Below are positions 1 through 5,832 of a DNA stretch of 11,318 nt, piece after piece. This stretch comes from Alphaproteobacteria bacterium UBA7691 (GTDB lineage Bacteria; Pseudomonadota; Alphaproteobacteria; Ferrovibrionales; Ferrovibrionaceae). The notes below the pieces were generated by a model that was not told the DNA's origin, ran no database searches, and saw only the letters and a list, made by a program, of their open reading frames with translations. Within the stretch, counting starts at the first letter, position 1; every line of letters begins with the position of its first letter. A program made the translations under genes and the position numbers. Where the stretch lies: contig DLGP01000147.1 of assembly GCA_002482765.1 (NCBI GenBank), positions 90,092-101,409 on the forward strand, given 5' to 3'.

Positions 1-176
1 AAATGCCCCACCATCTCGTCGGGCCGACGCCCCAGGATGGTCAGGGCGCTGGGGCTGACGCGCAGGAATTCGCCGGTACGGCTGACCACCAGGATCAGAT
101 CGAGCGAGGTCTCGAACAGGCGCTGATTGATCGCATCGTCAATATTGCGGTTTGGCATGCCGCGCCGTTCCTGCAT
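1..176 (-). CDS. PAS-domain signalling protein, N-terminal fragment
   Basis: This is the first 58 codons of a protein that leaves the window at its left edge. Reading from the ATG at 176, residues about 18-58 (NQRLFETSLDLILVVSRTGE, then FLRVSPSALTILGRRPDEMVG) match the start of a PAS sensor domain of the kind found at the N-terminus of histidine kinases and diguanylate cyclases. No membrane segment precedes it, so this part looks cytoplasmic. The start at 176 is favoured by a purine-rich AAGGGA six bases upstream; a second in-frame ATG at 158 is possible. A good -10 (TATAAT on the minus strand, 204-199) lies just upstream. The output domain is outside the window, so kinase, cyclase or other output cannot be decided. 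Confidence 0.75.
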   Translation of the reverse strand, partial: MQERRGMPNRNIDDAINQRLFETSLDLILVVSRTGEFLRVSPSALTILGRRPDEMVGH

Positions 177-198
177 TTTCCATCCCTTCGACCGGCCC

Positions 199-204
199 AT
201 TATA
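199..204 (-). promoter_or_regulatory. Probable -10 element for the PAS gene
   Basis: The minus strand reads TATAAT here, a perfect sigma70-type -10, 23 bases before the ATG at 176. Transcription would start near 192 and give a short leader carrying the AAGGGA ribosome site. The -35 is weak: a CGACAG-like hexamer about 18 bases upstream is the best I see. The core is partly palindromic (plus strand TATAAC at 201), so a plus-strand promoter for the methionine synthase gene could overlap it. Confidence 0.4.
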
Positions 205-210
205 ACCCGC

Positions 211-235
211 CAGACGGCTTCGTCTGTCGTTTTTT
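211..235 (+). terminator. Terminator-like hairpin in the methionine synthase leader
   Basis: CAGACG (211-216), loop GCTT and CGTCTG (221-226) form a perfect six-base-pair stem. A run of six T follows at 230-235 after TCG. This has the layout of an intrinsic terminator on the plus strand. No plus-strand gene ends upstream, so it either stops antisense readthrough out of the divergent PAS gene or works as an attenuator in the leader of the gene starting at 291. A second inverted repeat, GCTGGC (239-244) with GCCAGC (257-262), follows directly. I cannot match the leader to a known SAM or cobalamin riboswitch. Confidence 0.45.
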
Positions 236-290
236 GCCGCTGGCTGGTATGCTATTGCCAGCAATCAGAAAAAGAATCGCCGAGGAAACC

Positions 291-1328
291 ATGTCCAACA
301 CCGAGATGCTGTTCCCCGCCACCATCGCCGGCAGCCTGCCCAAGCCGGCCTGGCTGGCCGAAACGCACAAGCTGTGGCCGCAATGGCGCGCCGAGGGCGC
401 CGAGCTGGACGCCGCCAAGCGCGATGCCACGCTGGTCTGGCTCAAGCTACAGGAAGATGCCGGGCTGGATATCATCGGCGATGGCGAGATGAGCCGGCAG
501 CATTTTGTGCATGGCTTCGTCGAAAACGTGGCCGGCATCGACCGCGCCAACAAGGTGGAGATCGGCATCCGCGACAACCGCTACAAGGCGATGGTGCCGC
601 GTGTGGTGGGCAAGCTGGAATTGAAGGAACGCGCGCATCCCTGGGAAGCCGGCTTCCTGCGCGCCCATACCAAGAAGAAGATCAAATTCACCCTGCCCGG
701 GCCGATGACCATCATGGACACGGTATCCGACCAGTATTATGGCGACCGGGTGAAAACCGCCTTCGCCTTTGCCGAATTGCTCAACCAGGAAGCCCGCGCC
801 TTGCAGGCCGAGGGCGTGGATGTGATCCAGTTTGACGAGCCGGCCTTCAATGCCTATACGCGCCAAGCCGCCGATTGGGGCATCGACGCGCTGCACCGGG
901 CGATTGACGGCCTGACCTGCACCACGGCGGTGCATATCTGCTATGGCTATGGCATCCAGGCCAATATCGAATGGAAACGTATGCTGGGCAGCGAATGGCG
1001 CCAGTATGAGGATTTTTTCCCGGCCCTGGCCAAAAGCCGCATCGACCAGGTGTCGCTGGAATGTATCAATTCGCGCGTGCCGCCCAATCTGATGGCCTTG
1101 CTGGAAGGCAAGCAGGTGATGGTGGGCGTGATCGACGTGGCGACAGACACGATCGAAACCCCGGAGCAGATTCTGGCCACCATCGAAACCGCCCTGCAAT
1201 TTGTGCCCAAGGACAAGCTGCTGCCGGCCAGCAATTGTGGCTTGGCGCCGCTTGACCGCGATGTGGCCTATGCCAAATTGCAGGCGCTGGGCGCCGGCGC
1301 CCGGCTGGCGCGGGAGAAGTTCGGCTAA
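291..1328 (+). CDS. Core cobalamin-independent methionine synthase (MetE C-terminal domain family, MesD-like)
   Basis: This 345-aa protein is the catalytic TIM-barrel of the MetE family (COG0620), which methylates homocysteine to methionine in the cytoplasm. The four zinc ligands expected from MetE are all visible: H215 and C217 in HICYGYG, E257 in SLECINS and C316 in SNCGLAPL. The whole N-terminal half of classical MetE (about 750 aa) is absent, so it is a stand-alone core enzyme. Its N-terminus (TIAGSLPKPAWLAETHKLW) and the segment LGSEWRQYEDFFP resemble, from memory, the MesD group described in Acinetobacter. MesD is folate-independent and works with a DUF1852 partner, MesX. No such partner is in this window, so the methyl donor remains open. 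The start at 291 has GAGGA at 282-286. The longer frame upstream overlaps the divergent PAS gene and was not used. Its stop overlaps that of the convergent next gene by four bases. Confidence 0.88.
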   Translation: MSNTEMLFPATIAGSLPKPAWLAETHKLWPQWRAEGAELDAAKRDATLVWLKLQEDAGLDIIGDGEMSRQHFVHGFVENVAGIDRANKVEIGIRDNRYKAMVPRVVGKLELKERAHPWEAGFLRAHTKKKIKFTLPGPMTIMDTVSDQYYGDRVKTAFAFAELLNQEARALQAEGVDVIQFDEPAFNAYTRQAADWGIDALHRAIDGLTCTTAVHICYGYGIQANIEWKRMLGSEWRQYEDFFPALAKSRIDQVSLECINSRVPPNLMALLEGKQVMVGVIDVATDTIETPEQILATIETALQFVPKDKLLPASNCGLAPLDRDVAYAKLQALGAGARLAREKFG

Positions 1329-2344
1329 GCATATTCCAGCCAGATCAGGCCAAGCACCAGCAGCAGCAGGAACAGGGTTTCTCCGACCAGCAGGGCGATG
1401 GCGCGCGGGCCGACCGAGGCGACCGATTTCAGCGTGGTTTTCATGCCCAGGGCCGAAATCGCGATCACCAGGCACCAGCGCGAGGTGCTTTTGGCGGTAT
1501 CCAGCACCGGCTGCGGGAAAATGCCGGTGGAGGTGAGCAGCACCAGCACGGCAAAGGCGATCAGAAACCACGGCAAGGGCGGCTGGCGCCCGGCGCTGTT
1601 TTGCGCCGTGCCGGCCACGGCATCACGGAACAGCAAGGTGAAGCAGAACACCACCGGCAGCAGCAGGGCGACCCGCAGCAGTTTGGTGAAGGTGGCGATG
1701 GTGCCGGTTTCCTGCGAGATCGAAAAGCCGGCGCCCACCACCTGGGCGACATCGTGGATGGTGGCGCCGAGGAACACGCCGGCCGCCGTGTGATCCAGCG
1801 CCAGCAGCGGCACCAGCATCGGATACAGGATCATCGCCACGGTGGAGAGTGCCGTGACGCCGATGACGGTGAAGGCCGTGTCACGTTCGGCATTGGGTCC
1901 GCGCGGCAGCACGGCTGAAATTGCCAAAGCCGCCGAGGCGCCGCAAATCGCCACCGCGCCGCCGGTGAGCAGGCCGAAGCGCGCCTCCAGGCCAAGCGCG
2001 CGCGCCAGCAGGCGGCCGACGATAATGGTGGCCAGCACACTGACCAGCACGGTGAGGATCGGGCGCGGCCCCAACGCCATGATCTCGCTGAGCGTGATCT
2101 GGGTGCCGAGCAGGGCAATGGCAAAACGCAGCAGGCCCCGCGCGGCAAATTCGATGCCGGGCACACATTTGCCTTCCTGCGACAGGAAATACAGCGCCAT
2201 GCCGAGCAGCAGGGCAAACAGCATCACCGGCCCGCCATAATGCTCTGACAGGAAAGTGGCGGCAGCGCCCACCACGGCGGCGGCCATCACGCCAGGAAAA
2301 ACTTGCTGCACCCGCTGCACCAGGGCCAACTGCGCCAGACTCAT
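1325..2344 (-). CDS. YeiH/UPF0324 family membrane protein (putative sulfate exporter family)
   Basis: This 339-aa, very hydrophobic protein belongs to the conserved YeiH (UPF0324, PSE) family of inner-membrane proteins with about ten predicted helices. Diagnostic stretches are GKCVPGIEFAARGLLRFAIA, LLGTQITLSEI, GGAVAICGASAALAIS, GATIHDVAQVVGAGFSIS and, near the C-terminus, LVIAISALGMKTTLKSV. The family is annotated as putative sulfate exporters, but transport has been shown for few members, so the substrate is inferred. The start at 2344 is chosen because GGGGAG lies seven bases upstream; the frame extends to 2440 but would run into the LysR gene. It is divergent from that LysR gene with 67 bp between, an arrangement also seen for yeiE/yeiH in enterobacteria. 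Its end overlaps the methionine synthase stop (shared CTAA), leaving no room for a terminator. Confidence 0.88.
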   Translation of the reverse strand: MSLAQLALVQRVQQVFPGVMAAAVVGAAATFLSEHYGGPVMLFALLLGMALYFLSQEGKCVPGIEFAARGLLRFAIALLGTQITLSEIMALGPRPILTVLVSVLATIIVGRLLARALGLEARFGLLTGGAVAICGASAALAISAVLPRGPNAERDTAFTVIGVTALSTVAMILYPMLVPLLALDHTAAGVFLGATIHDVAQVVGAGFSISQETGTIATFTKLLRVALLLPVVFCFTLLFRDAVAGTAQNSAGRQPPLPWFLIAFAVLVLLTSTGIFPQPVLDTAKSTSRWCLVIAISALGMKTTLKSVASVGPRAIALLVGETLFLLLLVLGLIWLEYA

Positions 2345-2364
2345 CGACAAACTCCCCAAATCGA

Positions 2365-2384
2365 GGCTTGATCGTAGCCAAGCC
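2365..2384. promoter_or_regulatory. Palindrome between yeiH-like and LysR genes, probable LysR operator
   Basis: GGCTTG (2365-2370) and CAAGCC (2379-2384) form a perfect inverted repeat around an eight-base centre. A T-N11-A pair, the usual LysR-box spacing, lies within it (T2368, A2380). It sits in the 67-bp gap between two divergent genes, where LysR regulators normally bind to control both their own gene and the neighbour. The regulator's identity as the binding protein is inferred from position. Confidence 0.45.
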
Positions 2385-2411
2385 GCGCCGCCACCGCTAT
2401 CGTTTGCGGCG

Positions 2412-3317
2412 ATGACGCGGGCGGATTTTGATTGGGACAATCTGCGCTATTTTCTGGCGGTGGCGCGCAGCGGCCGGCTGACGGCGGCGGCGCGGGTGCT
2501 GGGCCAGGATCACACCACCGTAAGCCGCCGCATCGCGGCGCTGGAAGCCGCCTTCGGCTCGCCGCTCTTTGAGCGCCAGCCGCAGGGCTACCGGCTGACC
2601 AAGGCCGGCACACAATTGCTCAGCTTTGCCGAGAATATCGAACGCACCACAATCCGCGCCGCCAAGGAACTTGCCGGCGCCAGCGCGGCAATTTCAGGTT
2701 CGGTGCGGATCGGCGCGCCGGATGGTTTCGGCGGCAGTTTCCTCGGGCCGCGCCTGGGCCGCATTGTGGAACGCCACCCGGATTTGCAGGTGGAGCTGAT
2801 CGCCATGCCGCGTGTGTTCAGCCTGTCGAAGCGCGAAGCCGATATCGCCATCGGGCTGAACTGCCCCAAGGAAGGCCGGCTTTATGCCCGCAAGCTGACC
2901 GATTACCGCCTGGTGCTGTATGCCGCGCCAAGCTATGTGGCGGCGCATGGCCTGCCGCAAAACGTGGCCGAATTGCCGCAGCATCGCCTGATCGGCTATG
3001 CCGATGAATATATTTTCAGCCCGGAACTGGATTACCTGCCGCTGATCTCGCCCGGCCTGAAGGCGCGTATCCGCTCGTCCAACCTGATCGCGCAATTGCA
3101 TGCCACCATCGCCGGCGCCGGCATCTGCGTGCTGCCCTGCTTCATGGCGGCGCCCTATCCCGACCTGGTGCATGTGTTGCCGGGCCAGGTGGCGCTGGAT
3201 CGCACCTTCTGGCTCATCACCCATGCCGATCTGCATGATGTGGCCTGGGTGAAGGCGGCCGGTGATTTCATCGCCGAGATGGTGCAGGCCGAACGCAGCC
3301 TGTTCATGCCGGGCTGA
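2412..3317 (+). CDS. LysR-family transcriptional regulator
   Basis: This 301-aa protein has the standard LysR layout and length. A winged helix-turn-helix occupies residues about 6-65 (WDNLRYFLAVARSGRLTAAA, then VLGQDHTTVSRRIAALE and LFERQPQGYRLTKAG). A linker helix follows, and residues about 92-295 form the effector-binding domain, beginning SGSVRIGAPDGFGG. The start is the ATG at 2412, just ahead of the conserved FDWDNLRYF; no clear ribosome site precedes it (GTTTGCGGCG), so initiation may be weak. The longer frame upstream overlaps the divergent gene. It probably regulates the divergent YeiH-type gene through the palindrome at 2365-2384. It is not obviously YeiE itself, and the effector is unknown. 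Its stop is two bases from the stop of the convergent LuxR-type gene. Confidence 0.92.
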   Translation: MTRADFDWDNLRYFLAVARSGRLTAAARVLGQDHTTVSRRIAALEAAFGSPLFERQPQGYRLTKAGTQLLSFAENIERTTIRAAKELAGASAAISGSVRIGAPDGFGGSFLGPRLGRIVERHPDLQVELIAMPRVFSLSKREADIAIGLNCPKEGRLYARKLTDYRLVLYAAPSYVAAHGLPQNVAELPQHRLIGYADEYIFSPELDYLPLISPGLKARIRSSNLIAQLHATIAGAGICVLPCFMAAPYPDLVHVLPGQVALDRTFWLITHADLHDVAWVKAAGDFIAEMVQAERSLFMPG

Positions 3318-3319
3318 GG

Positions 3320-3571
3320 TTATATCAGGCCACTGGCACGGGCGGCCGACAACGCCTCGCTGCGGCTGCCCACTTTCAGCTTCTGGAACAGCGACTTGTT
3401 GTACCATTTCACGGTCTGCACCGAGAGCGCCAGCCGCTCGGCAATCTCGCGGTTGCCCAGGCCATGGCCGATCAGCCGCACAATCTGGATTTCACGGATA
3501 TGCAGCCGGTGGGCCAGGCTGTCACGCGCCGGATTTTCACACTCCTGACCGGCTTCTGACGCAGACTGCAT
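3320..3571 (-). CDS. Small stand-alone LuxR-type helix-turn-helix protein
   Basis: This 83-aa protein is almost wholly a LuxR C-terminal DNA-binding domain. Residues about 22-80 include HIREIQIVRLIGHGLGNREI, AERLALSVQTVKWYNKSLFQ and KLKVGSRSEALSAARASG, covering the E, G, N-R-E-I-A and V-T-V-K positions of the family. The VKWYNKSLFQKL recognition stretch is of the MalT-like type. No receiver or ligand-binding domain is present, so it is a GerE-like single-domain regulator or the remnant of a longer one. The start at 3571 is well supported by AGGAGG six bases upstream. The frame stays open to 3655 but has no second good start. A perfect 16-bp inverted repeat (3633-3673) begins 62 bp upstream and may be its operator. 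Target genes are unknown. Confidence 0.85.
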   Translation of the reverse strand: MQSASEAGQECENPARDSLAHRLHIREIQIVRLIGHGLGNREIAERLALSVQTVKWYNKSLFQKLKVGSRSEALSAARASGLI

Positions 3572-3632
3572 CGGCTTCCTCCTGCGGTTATTTATGATTA
3601 CCCCAGGAATAACGCGCCGCAGGCTGCCAGGA

Positions 3633-3673
3633 TATGAGGTTTTTCGCACAACCATGCTGCGAAAAACCTCATA
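3633..3673. repeat. Perfect 16-bp inverted repeat
   Basis: TATGAGGTTTTTCGCA at 3633-3648 is repeated exactly in inverted form at 3658-3673 around a nine-base centre (3649-3657). It lies 33 bp past the stop of the DsbA-like gene and upstream of the small LuxR-type gene, both on the minus strand. In RNA it would fold into a strong hairpin, but no T-run follows on either strand, so it is not a textbook intrinsic terminator. It may be a regulator binding site, an RNA 3'-end stabiliser, or a fragment of a palindromic repeat family. No target-site duplication flanks it. Confidence 0.85.
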
Positions 3674-3706
3674 ATACCCGGAGCATAGTCAAATCAAATC
3701 AATAGC

Positions 3707-4330
3707 TTATTTTCCTGTCCGACGCGCCAGCGCACGATCCAGGAAATCCAGCCGGTCCTGGCCCCAGAAAATCTCGCCATCCAGCACATAGGACGGCGCG
3801 CCAAAGACCTGCGCCGCATTGGCCTGTTCGGTGCCTTGGGCATAGGCCTGGCTCACCGCCGCGCTCCCGGCGGCGGCGCGGCAGGCGGCGGCGTCAAAGC
3901 CGTTTTCGGCCAGGATCGTATCCAGGGTGGCATCATCGGTTATATCGCGTTCCTCGGCCCACACGGCGCGCATCACGGCATGGGCCAGGCGGATGGCATC
4001 CTCGCCGGCAGTGGCGCCGCCGGCATCGCGCAAGCCAATCACCAGCCGCGCCGGCAAGGCTTCCGGCCGGGGGAAAAATTTCGGCTGCAAATTCAGCGGC
4101 ACCTCCAGGTAGTCACGCCAGCGCGCCAGGTCCACCAGGCGATAGGCCTGGCGCTGCGGCGCCCGCTTGGCCAGCGGCAGGCCGCCACTGACCGAAAACA
4201 CATTGGCCGCATCCATCGGGATGATGCGCGCCGTGGCGCCGTGGCGCGCCAGCATGGCTTCCAGCCGGCGCGAACCAAGATAGGCCCAGGGCGAGCCAAG
4301 GAAGGTGTAATAGTCAATCGAGATTGTCAT
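3707..4330 (-). CDS. DsbA-family protein, 2-hydroxychromene-2-carboxylate isomerase-like
   Basis: This 207-aa protein has the thioredoxin-fold, kappa-class-GST/DsbA layout of 2-hydroxychromene-2-carboxylate isomerases. These are cytoplasmic, glutathione-dependent enzymes that isomerise an intermediate of naphthalene breakdown. The N-terminal strand MTISIDYYTFLGSPWAYLGS carries Ser13 where thioredoxins have the catalytic Cys, as expected for this family. The C-terminal FGAPSYVLDGEIFWGQDRLD contains the cis-Pro loop and typical F-W-G-Q-D-R-L signature. The length is normal. No naphthalene genes are nearby, so the true substrate is probably another glutathione-linked compound. The ATG at 4330 has GGAGG about ten bases upstream. 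It lies 21 bp downstream of dgt on the same strand and is probably co-transcribed with it. Confidence 0.88.
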   Translation of the reverse strand: MTISIDYYTFLGSPWAYLGSRRLEAMLARHGATARIIPMDAANVFSVSGGLPLAKRAPQRQAYRLVDLARWRDYLEVPLNLQPKFFPRPEALPARLVIGLRDAGGATAGEDAIRLAHAVMRAVWAEERDITDDATLDTILAENGFDAAACRAAAGSAAVSQAYAQGTEQANAAQVFGAPSYVLDGEIFWGQDRLDFLDRALARRTGK

Positions 4331-4351
4331 CGTGTGCTTTCCTCCGGATTG

Positions 4352-5668
4352 TTATTGCAGGCCGCGCAGGCGCTGGAATTGTTTCAGGGCATAGGAATCG
4401 GTCATGCCGCTGACAAAATCGGTGACACTGAGCAGCCAGTCATAGCGCCTTTGCGCCTGCGCCGGCTGCTGCGGCATCAGGCGCAGCAAGGCGCGGTCGC
4501 GCGGCGCCAGTTGCGCCAGATCGCCGCCGGCCCGCTCCAGCGCATAATGCGCAGCGGCAAAGGCGGAAAGCAGGCTGAGCAGGATTTCGCCGCCCATCAC
4601 CTCGGTCTGGAAACGCTCGCGGGTCTCGAAAATGCGCTCGCGGGTGAAGCGGGCGATTTCCTCCAGTTGCGGCGCTGCCGGGCCATGGCGCAGCAGATCG
4701 CCCTTGAAGGCGCCGCGCAGGATATCAGCCTCATGCGCCAGGAACGCCTCCACCGCCTGATCGATCAGCGCGCCGATGGCCTTGGCGCGCAGATAGGCGA
4801 TTTTCCAGGGCTGGTCGCTGATCTCGCCATAACGCGGCGGCAGGGTGGGCAGCAGGCCGATCAGCCAGGCTTCGGCCTCGGCGAAACTGATGCGGCCGAG
4901 CTTGAAGCCATCCTCAATATCCACCACCGAATAGCAGATGTCGTCGGCAGCCTCGACCAGATGGGTCAGCGGATGGCGGGCAAAACGGCCCGGCGCGATT
5001 TCGGCCAGGCCAACCACCGCCGCCATCTCGCCGAACAGCCCGGCCTCGGCCTGGAAGAAACCAAATTTGCGCCGCGCCGGATCGGCGGCATGGGAACCAA
5101 ACGGATATTTCATGAAAGTGGCCAGCGTGGCGCAGGTCAGCCGCAGGCCGCCGGCATCGCGCCAGTTCTGCAACCGGGTCAGCACCCGGAAACCCTGCGC
5201 GTTGCCTTCAAAATGCGTCAGATCGGCAGCCTCGGCGGCATCCAGGCCATCGAGGTAACGCGCCCCCGCGCCATTGCGGAACCAATGCTGCACCGTGGCT
5301 TCGCCAAAATGGCCAAAGGGCGGATTGCCGATATCATGGCCCAGGCAGGCAGCGGCCACGATATGGCCGAATTCGGCCGCCGATATCCCGTCCAGCCCGC
5401 TGCCTTCGCGCCGCACCACCACTTCGCCAACCTGGGCGCCGAGCGAACGGCCAACCGACGAGACTTCCAGCGAATGGGTCAGCCGGTTGCGCACATAATC
5501 GCTTTCGGGCAGCGAATGCACCTGGGTCTTGTCCTGCAAGCGCCGGAAAGCCGAGCAGAACACCACGCGGTCCCAATCCTTCTGGAACGGGTTGCGCGCG
5601 GGCGTCACCGGCTCGGCGCCACGATGGCCAAGCCGCTGCGCCGACAACAATTTCTGCCATTGCATCAT
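4352..5668 (-). CDS. dgt: Deoxyguanosinetriphosphate triphosphohydrolase family (dGTPase)
   Basis: This 438-aa protein is an HD-domain dNTP triphosphohydrolase, which splits dGTP (or other dNTPs) to the nucleoside and tripolyphosphate in the cytoplasm. The metal-binding HD site is visible: H65 in NRLTHSLEVS, H111-D112 in CLGHDIGNPPFGHFG and the later aspartate in VEAADDICYSVVDIED (about 242-243). The N-terminal FQKDWDRVVFCSAFRRLQDK, followed by TQVHSLPESDYVRNRLTHSL, is the family hallmark. The substrate-specific subtype (E. coli-like Dgt versus broad dNTPase) cannot be settled by eye. Two adjacent ATGs (5668 and 5665) are possible starts, and the ribosome site is weak (AAGG about 12 bases away). 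It is followed on the same strand by the DsbA-like gene after 21 bp. Confidence 0.93.
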   Translation of the reverse strand: MMQWQKLLSAQRLGHRGAEPVTPARNPFQKDWDRVVFCSAFRRLQDKTQVHSLPESDYVRNRLTHSLEVSSVGRSLGAQVGEVVVRREGSGLDGISAAEFGHIVAAACLGHDIGNPPFGHFGEATVQHWFRNGAGARYLDGLDAAEAADLTHFEGNAQGFRVLTRLQNWRDAGGLRLTCATLATFMKYPFGSHAADPARRKFGFFQAEAGLFGEMAAVVGLAEIAPGRFARHPLTHLVEAADDICYSVVDIEDGFKLGRISFAEAEAWLIGLLPTLPPRYGEISDQPWKIAYLRAKAIGALIDQAVEAFLAHEADILRGAFKGDLLRHGPAAPQLEEIARFTRERIFETRERFQTEVMGGEILLSLLSAFAAAHYALERAGGDLAQLAPRDRALLRLMPQQPAQAQRRYDWLLSVTDFVSGMTDSYALKQFQRLRGLQ

Positions 5669-5698
5669 CGCCGCACTGTGCCTTTCCGGCTGCCCGGC

Positions 5699-5711
5699 GG
5701 CAAGGCTTGCC
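5699..5711. repeat. 13-bp palindrome next to the tandem repeats
   Basis: GGCAAG, one central G and CTTGCC form a perfect palindrome ending at the first base of the 13-bp tandem repeat array. It lies between the divergent dgt and histidine kinase genes, 31 bp upstream of the dgt start, where a repressor or activator could act. No binding protein can be named from the sequence. Confidence 0.4.
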
Positions 5712-5749
5712 CCAGCCTGTTACCCCAGTCTGTTACCTCAGTCTGTTAC
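5711..5749 (+). repeat. Three tandem copies of a 13-bp repeat
   Basis: CCCAGCCTGTTAC (5711-5723), CCCAGTCTGTTAC (5724-5736) and CTCAGTCTGTTAC (5737-5749) follow one another without gaps and differ only at positions 2 and 6. The array sits in the 164-bp gap between the divergent dgt and histidine kinase genes. No A/T-rich unwinding element or rep gene is near, so an origin is unlikely. Stacked regulator sites or a replication-slippage array are more plausible. Confidence 0.8.
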
Positions 5750-5832
5750 GCTGGTTGATGCAGCTTGCCCTTGCCGCAACCGGCCCCACGGCCCATACTC
5801 CTGCTGGTGGTCCGCCGAGGGGGGAGCCGGCT

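Noticed and set aside
447..1571. A 374-codon minus-strand frame opposite the methionine synthase
   Set aside because: It overlaps two real genes and its translation shows no domain; it is a shadow of the GC-rich codon pattern.
3320..3571. The LuxR-type protein as the response regulator partner of the histidine kinase
   Set aside because: It has no receiver domain to accept phosphate and lies more than 2 kb away, with dgt and the DsbA-like gene between.
3633..3673. The inverted repeat as the terminal repeats of a tiny transposable element
   Set aside because: The centre is only nine bases, there is no target duplication and no transposase fragment; a hairpin or binding site fits better.
5711..5749. 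Tandem repeats as plasmid-type iterons or a replication origin
   Set aside because: There are only three short units, no AT-rich region, no DnaA boxes and no replication gene nearby; the surroundings are ordinary chromosomal genes.
3836..5758. A 640-codon open frame on the plus strand opposite dgt and the DsbA-like gene
   Set aside because: It is antisense to two well-recognised genes with intact motifs, has low-complexity G/A/Q/R-rich translation and no domain, and is explained by high GC content suppressing stops.
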